From Nitrososphaerales archaeon TH5888 (GTDB taxonomy: Archaea; Thermoproteota; Nitrososphaeria; Nitrososphaerales; Nitrososphaeraceae): 6,467 bases of DNA. Below the pieces are notes generated by a model. It did no database searches and was not told where the DNA came from. It saw only the letters and a list, made by a program, of their open reading frames with translations. The stretch spans positions 1 through 6,467 of the forward strand of contig JAATVN010000113.1 of NCBI GenBank assembly GCA_014523595.1, read 5' to 3'. Below are positions 1-6,180 of this stretch, one piece after another; positions within the stretch are counted from its first letter, which is position 1; each line of letters opens with the position of its first letter. Made by a program: the position numbers and the translations under genes.

Positions 1-2187
1 ATTAGCAGAAGTAAACTGTACTGGGCTGCTACATGTAGAAAAGTTAGAATTGTCTATGTTGCATTCAAAATTACTAATTCCGACTCCAGTATCGTTGCCA
101 GAGAATTCAAACATAACAACATTAGATTTAGTATTGCTGCTGTTAGTTATTGTGCTGTTGTTACCATCAATGGCAGAGTTGATAATAGTAGTAGGTGCTA
201 TGGTATCAACCGTCCATGTAAACAACTCGGGAGATGGATCGTTATTTCCGACGTTATCTTCAGACAAAACCCTAAACGTATGAGTTCCATCTGTTATGTT
301 CTCAGAAGTAAATTGCGCGGGAGTTGAGCAGACAGTAAAATTGGAATCATCTAGGCTGCATTCAAATCGTTTTATTGCTAATCCCTTGGCTCCTGCTCCG
401 TTTGTATCGTTACCAGAGAATGAAAATGATATAGAGTTAAGGTTGGAATAGCTACCGTTTGTTATAGGGCTCTCATTATCATCAATGGCATTAATGATGG
501 TAGTACTGGGAGGCACTGTGTCAACAGTCCAGTTAAATGAGGCTGGTGTTGGACTTAGGTTTCCAACATTGTCTTCAGACATTATTTCCAATGTATGAAC
601 GCCATCAGTCAGGTTCATAAATTGGAGCGGGCTCGTGCAAGAAACAAATTCTGAGTTATCTATATTACACTCGAACTGTTTTATGCCGACTCCATTACCT
701 TCTTTACCACCAGAATCAATAGCTGAAAATGCAAGTGTTATGGAGTTAGAGGCAGTATTACCCCCGTCAGTTACATTATTTTCAAAACCATCAATGGAAG
801 AATCAATAGTCGTGGTAGGTGGCTCAGTGTCCACAGTCCATGAAAATGATTCTGGAGAAGAATTTATGTTTCCAATGTTGTCTTCAGAAATTATCTGAAA
901 GGTGTGAATGCCCTCCGGTAAATTTACTGAAGTAAACTGGACAGGACTTGTGCAGATAGAGAAGGATGCCCCATCCAACGAACATTCAAACTGTTTTATT
1001 CCTACTCCTTTACCTTCTTGACCGCCAGTATCGTTACCTGAAAAAGCAAGTGTTACTTCATTGGAAGATGTGTTACTTTCAGGAATCATGAAATTTCCAT
1101 TACCATCAGTGGCACTGTCAATAGAAATAATAGGAGATAAAGTGTCTACGGTCCAAGTAAATGATGCAGGACTAGAATCCTTATTTCCTGCGTTATCTTC
1201 AGACAAAACAGTAAAGGTATGACTACCATCTTTTAATAAATTTGGAAATATGAACGGGCTGGTACAGGCTACATATAGAGAGTTATCGATGTTACATTGA
1301 TGGTTATCTATTCCAACACCACCAGTATCGTTGCCATCAAAAGAAAATTTAATTGAAGTGGATTCACTCTTTCCATTATTTGAGATAGTATTATTGTTAC
1401 CGTCTACAGCAGAGATTATAGACGTTGTAGGGGGAGTTGTGTCGACCGACCAAGTAAATGATGCAGGACTAGAATCCTTATTTCCTGCGTTATCTTCAGA
1501 TCGTACACTGAATGTATGAGTTCCATCCACAACATTAACAGTGTTAGTACTTACGCAAGTAACAAATGGTTCACCATTCATGCTACACTCAAAACGATAG
1601 ATTTTTGCACCAACATTATCCGTACCTGAAAATGCAAAAGTCATCGAGTTGGACCTAGTGTTGCTGTTGTTTATTACGATCATCTTGTTACCATCAGTAA
1701 CAGAATCTATCTGAGTGTTTGATGTTTCTGTGTTAGCCGTCCATGTATATGACGCTGGAGTCGAATCTTTATTTCCTGCGTTATCTTCAGATCGTACACT
1801 GAATGTATGAGTTCCATCCACAACATTAACAGTGTTAGTACTTATGCAAGTAACAAATGGTCTCCCATCAATACTACACTCAAAGCGATTAATTGTCTTG
1901 CCCATATTGTCCATTCCAGAAAATGCGAATTTCATTGAGTTTGATGTAGTGCTACCATTATTGACTATGACATTGTTATTGCCATCTATCGCTGTGTTTA
2001 TTATAGTATTTGGAATGTTTTCGTTGTTCTCATTCTGACCGTCATCAAATTGGCCGAAAGCTATGTTGACGTTGACTCTATGTTGATCGAGCCCATAAAA
2101 TGAAGGGAACTGACCTGAAACATAAAAAACAATAGCAAAAATAAATATTAAGTATAACTTTGAATGTGATTTACCAGAAAATCTCAT
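1..2187 (-). CDS. Large secreted Ig-like tandem-repeat surface protein, 3' end beyond the window
   Basis: The reading frame is open from ATG at 2187 to base 1: 729 codons without a stop, with TAG two codons before the ATG, so this start is the most upstream ATG possible. Residues 1-10 are polar and basic (MRFSGKSHSK), followed by a hydrophobic core at 11-25 (LYLIFIFAIVFYVSG), which is a signal peptide or N-terminal anchor; AFG-Q at 43-46 is a possible later cleavage site. From residue 60 there are seven repeats (60-156, 157-253, 254-352, 353-457, 458-560, 561-665, 666 onward). Each begins near a [ST]A.DGN segment, has an FSG.D strand, an FECS-type strand with a strict C-x9-C pair, DG.HTF, SEDN.GN, and ends in F.WTVDT.PP. 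This pattern is typical of bacterial and archaeal Ig-like beta-sandwich repeats in adhesins and envelope proteins. The C-terminal anchor lies outside. A surface or matrix role is inference; ligand and exact family are unknown. Confidence 0.88.
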   Translation of the reverse strand, partial: MRFSGKSHSKLYLIFIFAIVFYVSGQFPSFYGLDQHRVNVNIAFGQFDDGQNENNENIPNTIINTAIDGNNNVIVNNGSTTSNSMKFAFSGMDNMGKTINRFECSIDGRPFVTCISTNTVNVVDGTHTFSVRSEDNAGNKDSTPASYTWTANTETSNTQIDSVTDGNKMIVINNSNTRSNSMTFAFSGTDNVGAKIYRFECSMNGEPFVTCVSTNTVNVVDGTHTFSVRSEDNAGNKDSSPASFTWSVDTTPPTTSIISAVDGNNNTISNNGKSESTSIKFSFDGNDTGGVGIDNHQCNIDNSLYVACTSPFIFPNLLKDGSHTFTVLSEDNAGNKDSSPASFTWTVDTLSPIISIDSATDGNGNFMIPESNTSSNEVTLAFSGNDTGGQEGKGVGIKQFECSLDGASFSICTSPVQFTSVNLPEGIHTFQIISEDNIGNINSSPESFSWTVDTEPPTTTIDSSIDGFENNVTDGGNTASNSITLAFSAIDSGGKEGNGVGIKQFECNIDNSEFVSCTSPLQFMNLTDGVHTLEIMSEDNVGNLSPTPASFNWTVDTVPPSTTIINAIDDNESPITNGSYSNLNSISFSFSGNDTNGAGAKGLAIKRFECSLDDSNFTVCSTPAQFTSENITDGTHTFRVLSEDNVGNNDPSPELFTWTVDTIAPTTIINSAIDGNNSTITNSSNTKSNVVMFEFSGNDTGVGISNFECNIDNSNFSTCSSPVQFTSAN
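1153..1500 (-). repeat. 51-bp identical block shared by Ig-like repeats 2 and 3
   Basis: Bases 1153-1203 are identical to 1450-1500 (51 of 51, offset 297). The block codes for the end of each unit, SEDNAGNKDSSPASFTW. It only partly overlaps the block shared by units 1 and 2, so unit 2 is a mosaic sharing different segments with each neighbour. Confidence 0.9.
1480..1861 (-). repeat. 91-bp near-identical block shared by Ig-like repeats 1 and 2
   Basis: Bases 1480-1570 and 1771-1861 match at 90 of 91 positions (the one difference is C at 1554 against T at 1845), with an offset of 291, exactly one repeat unit. The flanking parts of the same units are clearly diverged. The block codes for the second half of the repeat, from FVTC through TVNVVDGTHTFSVRSEDNAG. 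This suggests recent duplication or gene conversion inside the gene. Confidence 0.92.
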
Positions 2188-2210
2188 TACCTATTTGTAT
2201 CTTGAGCGTG

Positions 2211-2220
2211 AAGTATATTA
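2211..2220 (-). promoter_or_regulatory. TATA-like box for the Ig-like repeat protein
   Basis: On the minus strand the sequence reads TAATATACTT, centred about 28 bases before the ATG at 2187. That spacing predicts transcription starting at or next to the start codon, giving a leaderless mRNA, and no clear Shine-Dalgarno site is seen. It is a pattern match only. Confidence 0.5.
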
Positions 2221-2445
2221 ACGTAAACATAAAGCATTATTCTAAAAATTTCTAAATAAAATCAATAGTTGGTTATTATTGCAATCATTAATATCCACAA
2301 ATAGTAATTATCATTAAATTGAAAGAAACCTAGGATTTTTCATTTAAATTCAAAGCTTTATCAAAAAGTTGTATACTGTTACATTCAAGTATCAAAAAAT
2401 AATATGATTACATCCGTTTTCCTAATTGAAAATCTCACAACTTAA
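2221..2445. other. AT-rich divergent intergenic region
   Basis: Between the TATA-like boxes of the two divergent genes lie about 225 bases that are strongly AT-rich. I find no plausible coding frame, tRNA or strong hairpin. A second weak TATA-like stretch (TTGTATAC, near 2369-2376) could serve a longer plus-strand leader, but nothing else supports it. Regulator binding sites may be present but I cannot identify any. Confidence 0.5.
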
Positions 2446-2446
2446 T

Positions 2447-2455
2447 TGTATATAT
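2447..2455 (+). promoter_or_regulatory. TATA box for the small sequon-rich secreted protein
   Basis: The sequence TGTATATATAT lies here, with the TATATAT core centred 27 bases before the ATG at 2479. This spacing fits a leaderless archaeal transcript and is the main reason for choosing that ATG over the in-frame TTG at 2446, which would lie upstream of the expected transcription start. Confidence 0.6.
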
Positions 2456-2478
2456 ATGCGCATAATCATAGCAAATTC

Positions 2479-2748
2479 ATGAAATTGGTTAGTCTTAGTA
2501 GCGCTCGAGTATTCATGATAGGAATTGTATTTGCAATCCCATTTATTTTCGCTGATTCGGCATTTGCCCAAAATCAAAATATGACTCCAAGTATGGTGAT
2601 CAACATGAGTGACCTATCAATAAAAGTCGGAAATACCACAAGTAATGAAACAATCACTTTTTCCAACAATACAAACAATACGACAGGAGAAACTGGTTCC
2701 AACAATACAAACAATACGACAGGAGAAACTGGTAATTCTACTAGTTGA
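2479..2748 (+). CDS. Small secreted, sequon-dense repeat protein of unknown function
   Basis: The start chosen is ATG at 2479, giving 89 residues and ending at TGA. An in-frame TTG at 2446 would add 11 residues (MYIYAHNHSKF) but overlaps the TATA box. Residues 1-30 form a signal peptide: Lys and Arg early, hydrophobic core FMIGIVFAIPFIFA at 12-25, and a likely cut after AFA (28-30) before Gln31, a form common in thaumarchaeal exported proteins. The mature part would be only about 59 residues yet contains eleven N-x-S/T sequons, six of them in two identical 12-residue repeats (SNNTNNTTGETG, residues 62-73 and 74-85). It has no cysteine and no second membrane segment. It is divergent from the Ig-like protein gene and convergent with the parvulin gene. 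I do not recognise a family; a heavily glycosylated envelope or released peptide is inference. Confidence 0.72.
   Translation: MKLVSLSSARVFMIGIVFAIPFIFADSAFAQNQNMTPSMVINMSDLSIKVGNTTSNETITFSNNTNNTTGETGSNNTNNTTGETGNSTS
2662..2733 (+). repeat. Perfect 36-bp direct tandem repeat, two copies
   Basis: Bases 2662-2697 and 2698-2733 are identical, and each encodes SNNTNNTTGETG in frame. Because 36 is a multiple of three, gain or loss of copies would keep the reading frame and change the number of glycosylation sequons by three per copy. Confidence 0.96.
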
Positions 2749-2773
2749 AATTAATTAGCGTAAGGCGAACCCT

Positions 2774-2808
2774 AAAAAAATTCAGAGATGACTGCATTTT
2801 TCAGAATT
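2774..2808 (-). terminator. Possible terminator after the parvulin gene
   Basis: On the minus strand, 2808-2801 (AATTCTGA) can pair with 2786-2779 (TCTGAATT) with one T-T mismatch around a 14-base loop, and the 3' arm runs into a T7 tract at 2780-2774. It begins 22 bases past the parvulin stop. The stem is AT-rich and weak; the T-tract alone could be enough for archaeal RNA polymerase. On the plus strand a T5 tract at 2797-2801 could end the small secreted-protein transcript. Confidence 0.35.
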
Positions 2809-2830
2809 ACTTATGGAACTAAGCAAATGG

Positions 2831-3109
2831 TCAAGCAATTCTTTTTATTACGTGATACCCGAATTCCGTTTTTACAGGTTCTGAAATTTGGTTTTTTTCA
2901 AGTGTAAATGATGCTGCTTCAAACGGTTTTACCATTACTCCCCTTCCAAAAAAACCTAGGTCGCCGCCCCTTTTACCGCTTCCCTTGTCTATAGAAAGTT
3001 CCTTTGCTAATTTATCAAACCTTTCTCCTTTATTTAACCTTTCAATGATAGATAGTGCCTCACTATGCTTCTTTACGAGAATATGGGAACACTTAATCTT
3101 GTCGGCCAA
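2831..3109 (-). CDS. Parvulin-type peptidyl-prolyl cis/trans isomerase (PinA-like, single domain)
   Basis: This 92-residue protein is a complete minimal rotamase domain, with no signal peptide, WW domain or membrane segment. It should catalyse cis/trans isomerisation of peptide bonds before proline, helping protein folding in the cytoplasm. Visible family marks are CSHILV at 7-12 (His9), the GKRGGDLGFF segment at 45-54 (Asp50 in the usual Asp/Cys position), MVKPFE at 59-64 (Met59, Phe63), SEPVKTEFGYHVI at 76-88 (Phe83, His86), and a basic first helix region. Length and sequence closely resemble the thaumarchaeal parvulins CsPinA and NmPin as I remember them. The start is TTG at 3109: TAA lies in frame four codons upstream, no ATG occurs in frame before Met59, and a TATA-like box is 27 bases upstream. 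It lies 194 bases downstream of rad50 on the same strand but seems to be transcribed on its own. Confidence 0.95.
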   Translation of the reverse strand: MADKIKCSHILVKKHSEALSIIERLNKGERFDKLAKELSIDKGSGKRGGDLGFFGRGVMVKPFEAASFTLEKNQISEPVKTEFGYHVIKRIA

Positions 3110-3132
3110 CTTTATGATATATTATGACATGG

Positions 3133-3140
3133 AATATATT
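3133..3140 (-). promoter_or_regulatory. TATA box for the parvulin gene
   Basis: On the minus strand the sequence is AATATATT, preceded by an A-rich stretch (GGAAAAA) that could act as a BRE. It is centred about 27 bases before the TTG start at 3109, which supports that start and a leaderless transcript separate from rad50. Confidence 0.6.
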
Positions 3141-3148
3141 TTTTTCCT

Positions 3149-3154
3149 AAAAAA
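3149..3154 (-). terminator. T-tract that may end the rad50 transcript
   Basis: A run of six T on the minus strand lies about 150 bases after the rad50 stop and just before the parvulin TATA box. No stem precedes it. The remaining spacer (3155-3303) is AT-rich with no gene or structure I can support. Confidence 0.25.
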
Positions 3155-3303
3155 TTAATTTAATCGCTTTTAATACCTTCCTAATGAATAAATTTTAGAT
3201 CCCCATGACTTTGATTACCATACATTAGTAACTCTCAAATGGGCATTTATTATGTAAGATATTTAGCTCAACTTTCCAATTCCCAGAACCCAGTATTATT
3301 TAT

Positions 3304-5877
3304 TTATGCTGCTAATTCGACCTGTGATTTTTCACTTTCTTTCACTACTCTAAATATTGTTTCCACAAATCCCTCTAATTCTTTTTCGTGAGAAACTATT
3401 ATTACCTGAGCTGCGCTGAGTTCTTCTAAGACAAGCTTAATTTGAATTAGTTGTTCCTTACTAAAACCATCTGTAGGTTCGTCTAAAATCAAGAGATTGT
3501 CATCAAGCATTATGATCCTTCTTATCATTTCGTTAAGTGCTAACCTATACGCAAGTGCGATTGAGGTTTTCTCTCCTCCACTTAAACTATCAACTTCCAG
3601 GTGATATCCACTCTGGTTCACAATAGGTGTAAAATATTCATCGATTTCCACATCTATATCTCCTACTTCAATCAATAAGTAAAACCACTTTTGAAATAGC
3701 TTATTGAATTCTTCCCTCACACTTATCAACACTTGAGATTCTATCTGTTCTAATGAGGGGATAAAATGCTGATTCAGCCATGTACCTATCTGATCTGTAA
3801 AAACAATTTTATCAACTCTCTCTTCCAAGTCATTTATTTTCTTGCTGATAGCTTGAATATTCTTTAGATTATTATCATGTTCTGTCCTTCTCATCGCAAG
3901 ATTTTCTTTCTTTCTAACTAATTCATTCTCAAAAGAAAGTTTCTCTGATTCTAATTTTTTTAGTTTAATTTCGACTTCTTGACTATCTTGATAGACTGCT
4001 TTCATTTCATCAAGTTTTTTAGATAGGGCAAATATCTCATCATTTAATTCCACTAACGATTTTTCTTTAACTCTTTTCTCTTCAATGTTACGTTGTTTTG
4101 ATTTAATCAAGTTAGAATGCTCCAGATATGTACTTTCAAGATCTGTCTTTTGGTAATCGTTTACGATTTTAGTTAATGAGTCATAACTCATCTTGTAAGA
4201 ATACATTGTACTTAATTTGTCAGCTATTTCATCCAATTTCTTTACCTTTTCAAGAAAATAGTTTTCTTGTAATTTAGCCTGCATCGATCTCTTGCCTGAA
4301 GTTTTTTCGTCTATCTTAAGATCTAATTGTTTAATGTTCTTCTGTACAACATTTAATTTTGCTATCTGGACTTGAATTTTTTGCAATTCAGATTTCTTAG
4401 ACTCTACTTTTTTGATCCAATTTAGAAACTCATTTTTCTTATCTTGATTCTCTTGTAGCTCCTTTTCCATTTGACCAAGTTTATTCTCCAAGAAATCCTT
4501 CCTTTGTAAAAATTTATTTTCCAATTCTAAAATGTGCTGTTGGTCTAATTTTTGCTTGCAATACGGACAAACTGCATCTTGTCTTAAATGTAATACTGTG
4601 TCAAGTTCTGATTGCTGTTTTGATATTTCCTTATTAATTGAAATCATCTCGGACTTAATATTAGAGAGATTATCAGAAACATCCTCCAATTCCATTTCGA
4701 AATTACCTGAATCAGTAATGTTATTACTTAGTAGAATCTCTTCTTCTTCCAAGTGATTTAAATTCTCTATTTCTTTGTTGCATATTTCTCGTTCCAACGA
4801 AAGTTCGGATAATTCCGAGTCTAACCTTTTGATATTAGAGTTCAACATTTCGCGGTCGCTGTTAATGTTACTTTCTAATTGTATCTTGTCGAGTAATAGT
4901 TTATCATATTGTGTAGCTTGTTCAGTAACATCTACTAGATCCTTCCTTTTTTGAATATACTCCTGATATTTCGGAGTAAGATTAGCGACTATTTTTTCAC
5001 TTTGCGATATATCAGCTAATTCACGGTTTATTCTAACAAGCTCTAAATTCGTTTCTTCTTTTAGTTTCAAATTCTTGTCTATTGTAGATTGGAGATGTAA
5101 AATCGAAGACTCTGCTTGTAGTATTCTTTCCTTTCTTTTCCTCGTCTCCAGCATTTGCTTCAAGATCAACTGAATATGATCATCAAGAGTGACTATGGTG
5201 TCTTTAAGGTAGTCAATTTCTTCTTTTAATGGTTCTGTGGTACCCTCTATCTTTTGTATGTCTGCCTTGTAAATACTCAAATCATTTAACAAAGTCTTCT
5301 TTATCCTGGTGACTGTGCGTATCCATGAAGAAAATTTCTCAGCATTTTTCTTTGCCGTGCTATATTCTTCTATACCAAATGCTCTTCTGAGTATTTCGAC
5401 CCTTTTTTCATTATTGGACGTCAATACATTTTTCATCATCTCTTGGGGAGTGTAAATTGCAAAACGATATATCGTTGAAGTTGTTTTTGTCTGTGTTCTT
5501 TCATTTATTCCAATTATGTCTAAAATTTTTGATTTTAATTCACCAACTGAATATGAATTCTTGACTCCGTTTTCATACAAGAAACCTTCTTCTTGAAAAA
5601 TTTTATTTCCTCGTTTTAGGAGAGATCTAAAGACATTATAGGTCTTGCCAGAACTTTCAAATTCTAAAAGTACAGACCCCTTACTCTCGCCAATTCTGAG
5701 TAAGTGATTTGCATCAATATCACCCAGGCCAAAAAGGGCAAATTCAATTGCAGAAAGGATTGTTGATTTTCCTGAACCTATGTCACCTTGGAATAGTATT
5801 CTCCCGACAGGAAGTTCAATCGTTGTTTTATCTTTGTAGCTTCTGATATTGGTAATTTCGATTTTTTTAATTATCAT
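3304..5877 (-). CDS. rad50: DNA double-strand break repair ATPase Rad50 (SMC/SbcC family)
   Basis: The 857-residue protein is full length for an archaeal Rad50. It has Walker A at 31-39 (GDIGSGKST), a Q-loop glutamine at 145 (YTPQEMM), a long charged heptad-like coiled coil from about 180 to 430, the zinc hook CPYC at 437-440 almost exactly midway, a return coil from about 450 to 700, then the ABC signature LSGGEKTS (Ser766), Walker B LLILDE with Asp799 and Glu800, the D-loop after PTD, and the switch His830 in VSHEKE. In the known complex two Rad50 heads bind ATP and Mre11 nuclease, while hooks join through zinc to tether DNA ends for resection. The start is ATG at 5877, which places Walker A at the usual distance. 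The intact motifs argue for an active ATPase. An mre11 gene does not adjoin it upstream; a divergent secreted-protein gene does. SbcC is the bacterial alternative name; an archaeal host favours Rad50. Confidence 0.96.
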   Translation of the reverse strand: MIIKKIEITNIRSYKDKTTIELPVGRILFQGDIGSGKSTILSAIEFALFGLGDIDANHLLRIGESKGSVLLEFESSGKTYNVFRSLLKRGNKIFQEEGFLYENGVKNSYSVGELKSKILDIIGINERTQTKTTSTIYRFAIYTPQEMMKNVLTSNNEKRVEILRRAFGIEEYSTAKKNAEKFSSWIRTVTRIKKTLLNDLSIYKADIQKIEGTTEPLKEEIDYLKDTIVTLDDHIQLILKQMLETRKRKERILQAESSILHLQSTIDKNLKLKEETNLELVRINRELADISQSEKIVANLTPKYQEYIQKRKDLVDVTEQATQYDKLLLDKIQLESNINSDREMLNSNIKRLDSELSELSLEREICNKEIENLNHLEEEEILLSNNITDSGNFEMELEDVSDNLSNIKSEMISINKEISKQQSELDTVLHLRQDAVCPYCKQKLDQQHILELENKFLQRKDFLENKLGQMEKELQENQDKKNEFLNWIKKVESKKSELQKIQVQIAKLNVVQKNIKQLDLKIDEKTSGKRSMQAKLQENYFLEKVKKLDEIADKLSTMYSYKMSYDSLTKIVNDYQKTDLESTYLEHSNLIKSKQRNIEEKRVKEKSLVELNDEIFALSKKLDEMKAVYQDSQEVEIKLKKLESEKLSFENELVRKKENLAMRRTEHDNNLKNIQAISKKINDLEERVDKIVFTDQIGTWLNQHFIPSLEQIESQVLISVREEFNKLFQKWFYLLIEVGDIDVEIDEYFTPIVNQSGYHLEVDSLSGGEKTSIALAYRLALNEMIRRIIMLDDNLLILDEPTDGFSKEQLIQIKLVLEELSAAQVIIVSHEKELEGFVETIFRVVKESEKSQVELAA

Positions 5878-5900
5878 AAGATAATCTTTATGGATGTACT

Positions 5901-5910
5901 AACAATATGG
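5901..5910 (-). promoter_or_regulatory. Weak TATA-like box for rad50
   Basis: The minus strand reads CCATATTGTT, centred about 28 bases before the ATG at 5877. The match is poor, but the spacing fits the other genes here and there is no clear Shine-Dalgarno site. An alternative is CTTTTATTTC at about 5924-5915, which would give a leader of roughly 15 bases. Confidence 0.3.
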
Positions 5911-5924
5911 AAGAAATAAAAGAT

Positions 5925-6146
5925 TATTGATCTTCTTCGACGACAGGGCTCAAATATGGAAATAGTTAGGCTAAATTAAATAAAAAAGTAGACAGAGTTT
6001 TGACGAAATTAATTAGTATCTTCAAATTGATTGGAGATGTCCGTTGAAAGCATCACTAAGTACTTTTAACCTTTGATGTAATGAATTTAAGACATAAATT
6101 TAGACATATATACATAATTTATCCAAAGTAGAGCAATTTGTGTTAA
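5925..6146. other. AT-rich divergent spacer between rad50 and a secreted-protein gene
   Basis: About 220 bases with no plausible coding frame on either strand and no tRNA-like or strong hairpin structure. The only visible element is an alternating stretch ACATATATACAT at 6104-6115, which could be a second TATA box on either strand or simply AT-rich sequence. Confidence 0.45.
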
Positions 6147-6156
6147 CTATTATAAG
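6147..6156 (+). promoter_or_regulatory. TATA-like box for the right-edge secreted protein
   Basis: CTATTATAAG lies here, with TATAA (6151-6155) centred 28 bases before the ATG at 6181. It again predicts a leaderless transcript starting at or beside the start codon. Confidence 0.5.
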
Positions 6157-6180
6157 TCTTAAAGTCCTAAGTGAATTTTA

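Larger units (their letters stand above)
1..2010 (-). repeat. Seven in-frame Ig-like coding repeats of about 291-315 bp
   Basis: Read on the minus strand, repeat starts fall at 2010, 1719, 1428, 1131, 816, 507 and 192, giving unit lengths of 97, 97, 99, 105, 103 and 105 residues and a seventh cut by the window edge after 64. The conserved Trp codon (CCA on the plus strand) sits at 1741, 1450, 1153, 838, 529 and 214. Units 1 and 2 are a short subtype; units 4-6 carry an extra Gly-rich loop (for example GGQEGKGVGI) before the FEC strand, and unit 3 has a shorter form of it. Every unit has two cysteines with exactly nine residues between them, which could form a disulfide outside the cell. Confidence 0.88.

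Noticed and set aside
1..2010. Regular ~300-bp repeats as a mobile element or non-coding satellite
   Set aside because: The units are diverged, keep one open frame through every unit, and show protein-level conservation, so they are coding domain repeats.
50..2038. Four plus-strand frames at 50-283, 635-898, 1331-1519 and 1832-2038
   Set aside because: They lie antisense to the continuous minus-strand Ig-like repeat frame and resemble one another only because the underlying repeats do. They have no promoter, signal peptide or domain of their own.
2446..2478. TTG start for the small secreted protein, 11 residues longer
   Set aside because: It overlaps the TATA box and would put polar residues ahead of a normal signal peptide; ATG 2479 gives a standard signal peptide at leaderless spacing.
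2662..2733. 36-bp direct repeats as a possible CRISPR fragment
   Set aside because: The two copies are directly adjacent with no spacer, are in frame inside a coding sequence, and no cas gene is present.
4532..4756. Plus-strand frame of 74 codons
   Set aside because: It is antisense to the zinc-hook and coiled-coil part of rad50, whose motifs are clear in the other strand; its own sequence shows no domain.
2831..5877. rad50 and the parvulin gene as one operon or a new repair-linked isomerase system
   Set aside because: They are 194 bases apart with a T-tract and a good TATA box between them; neighbourhood alone does not support a joint function.
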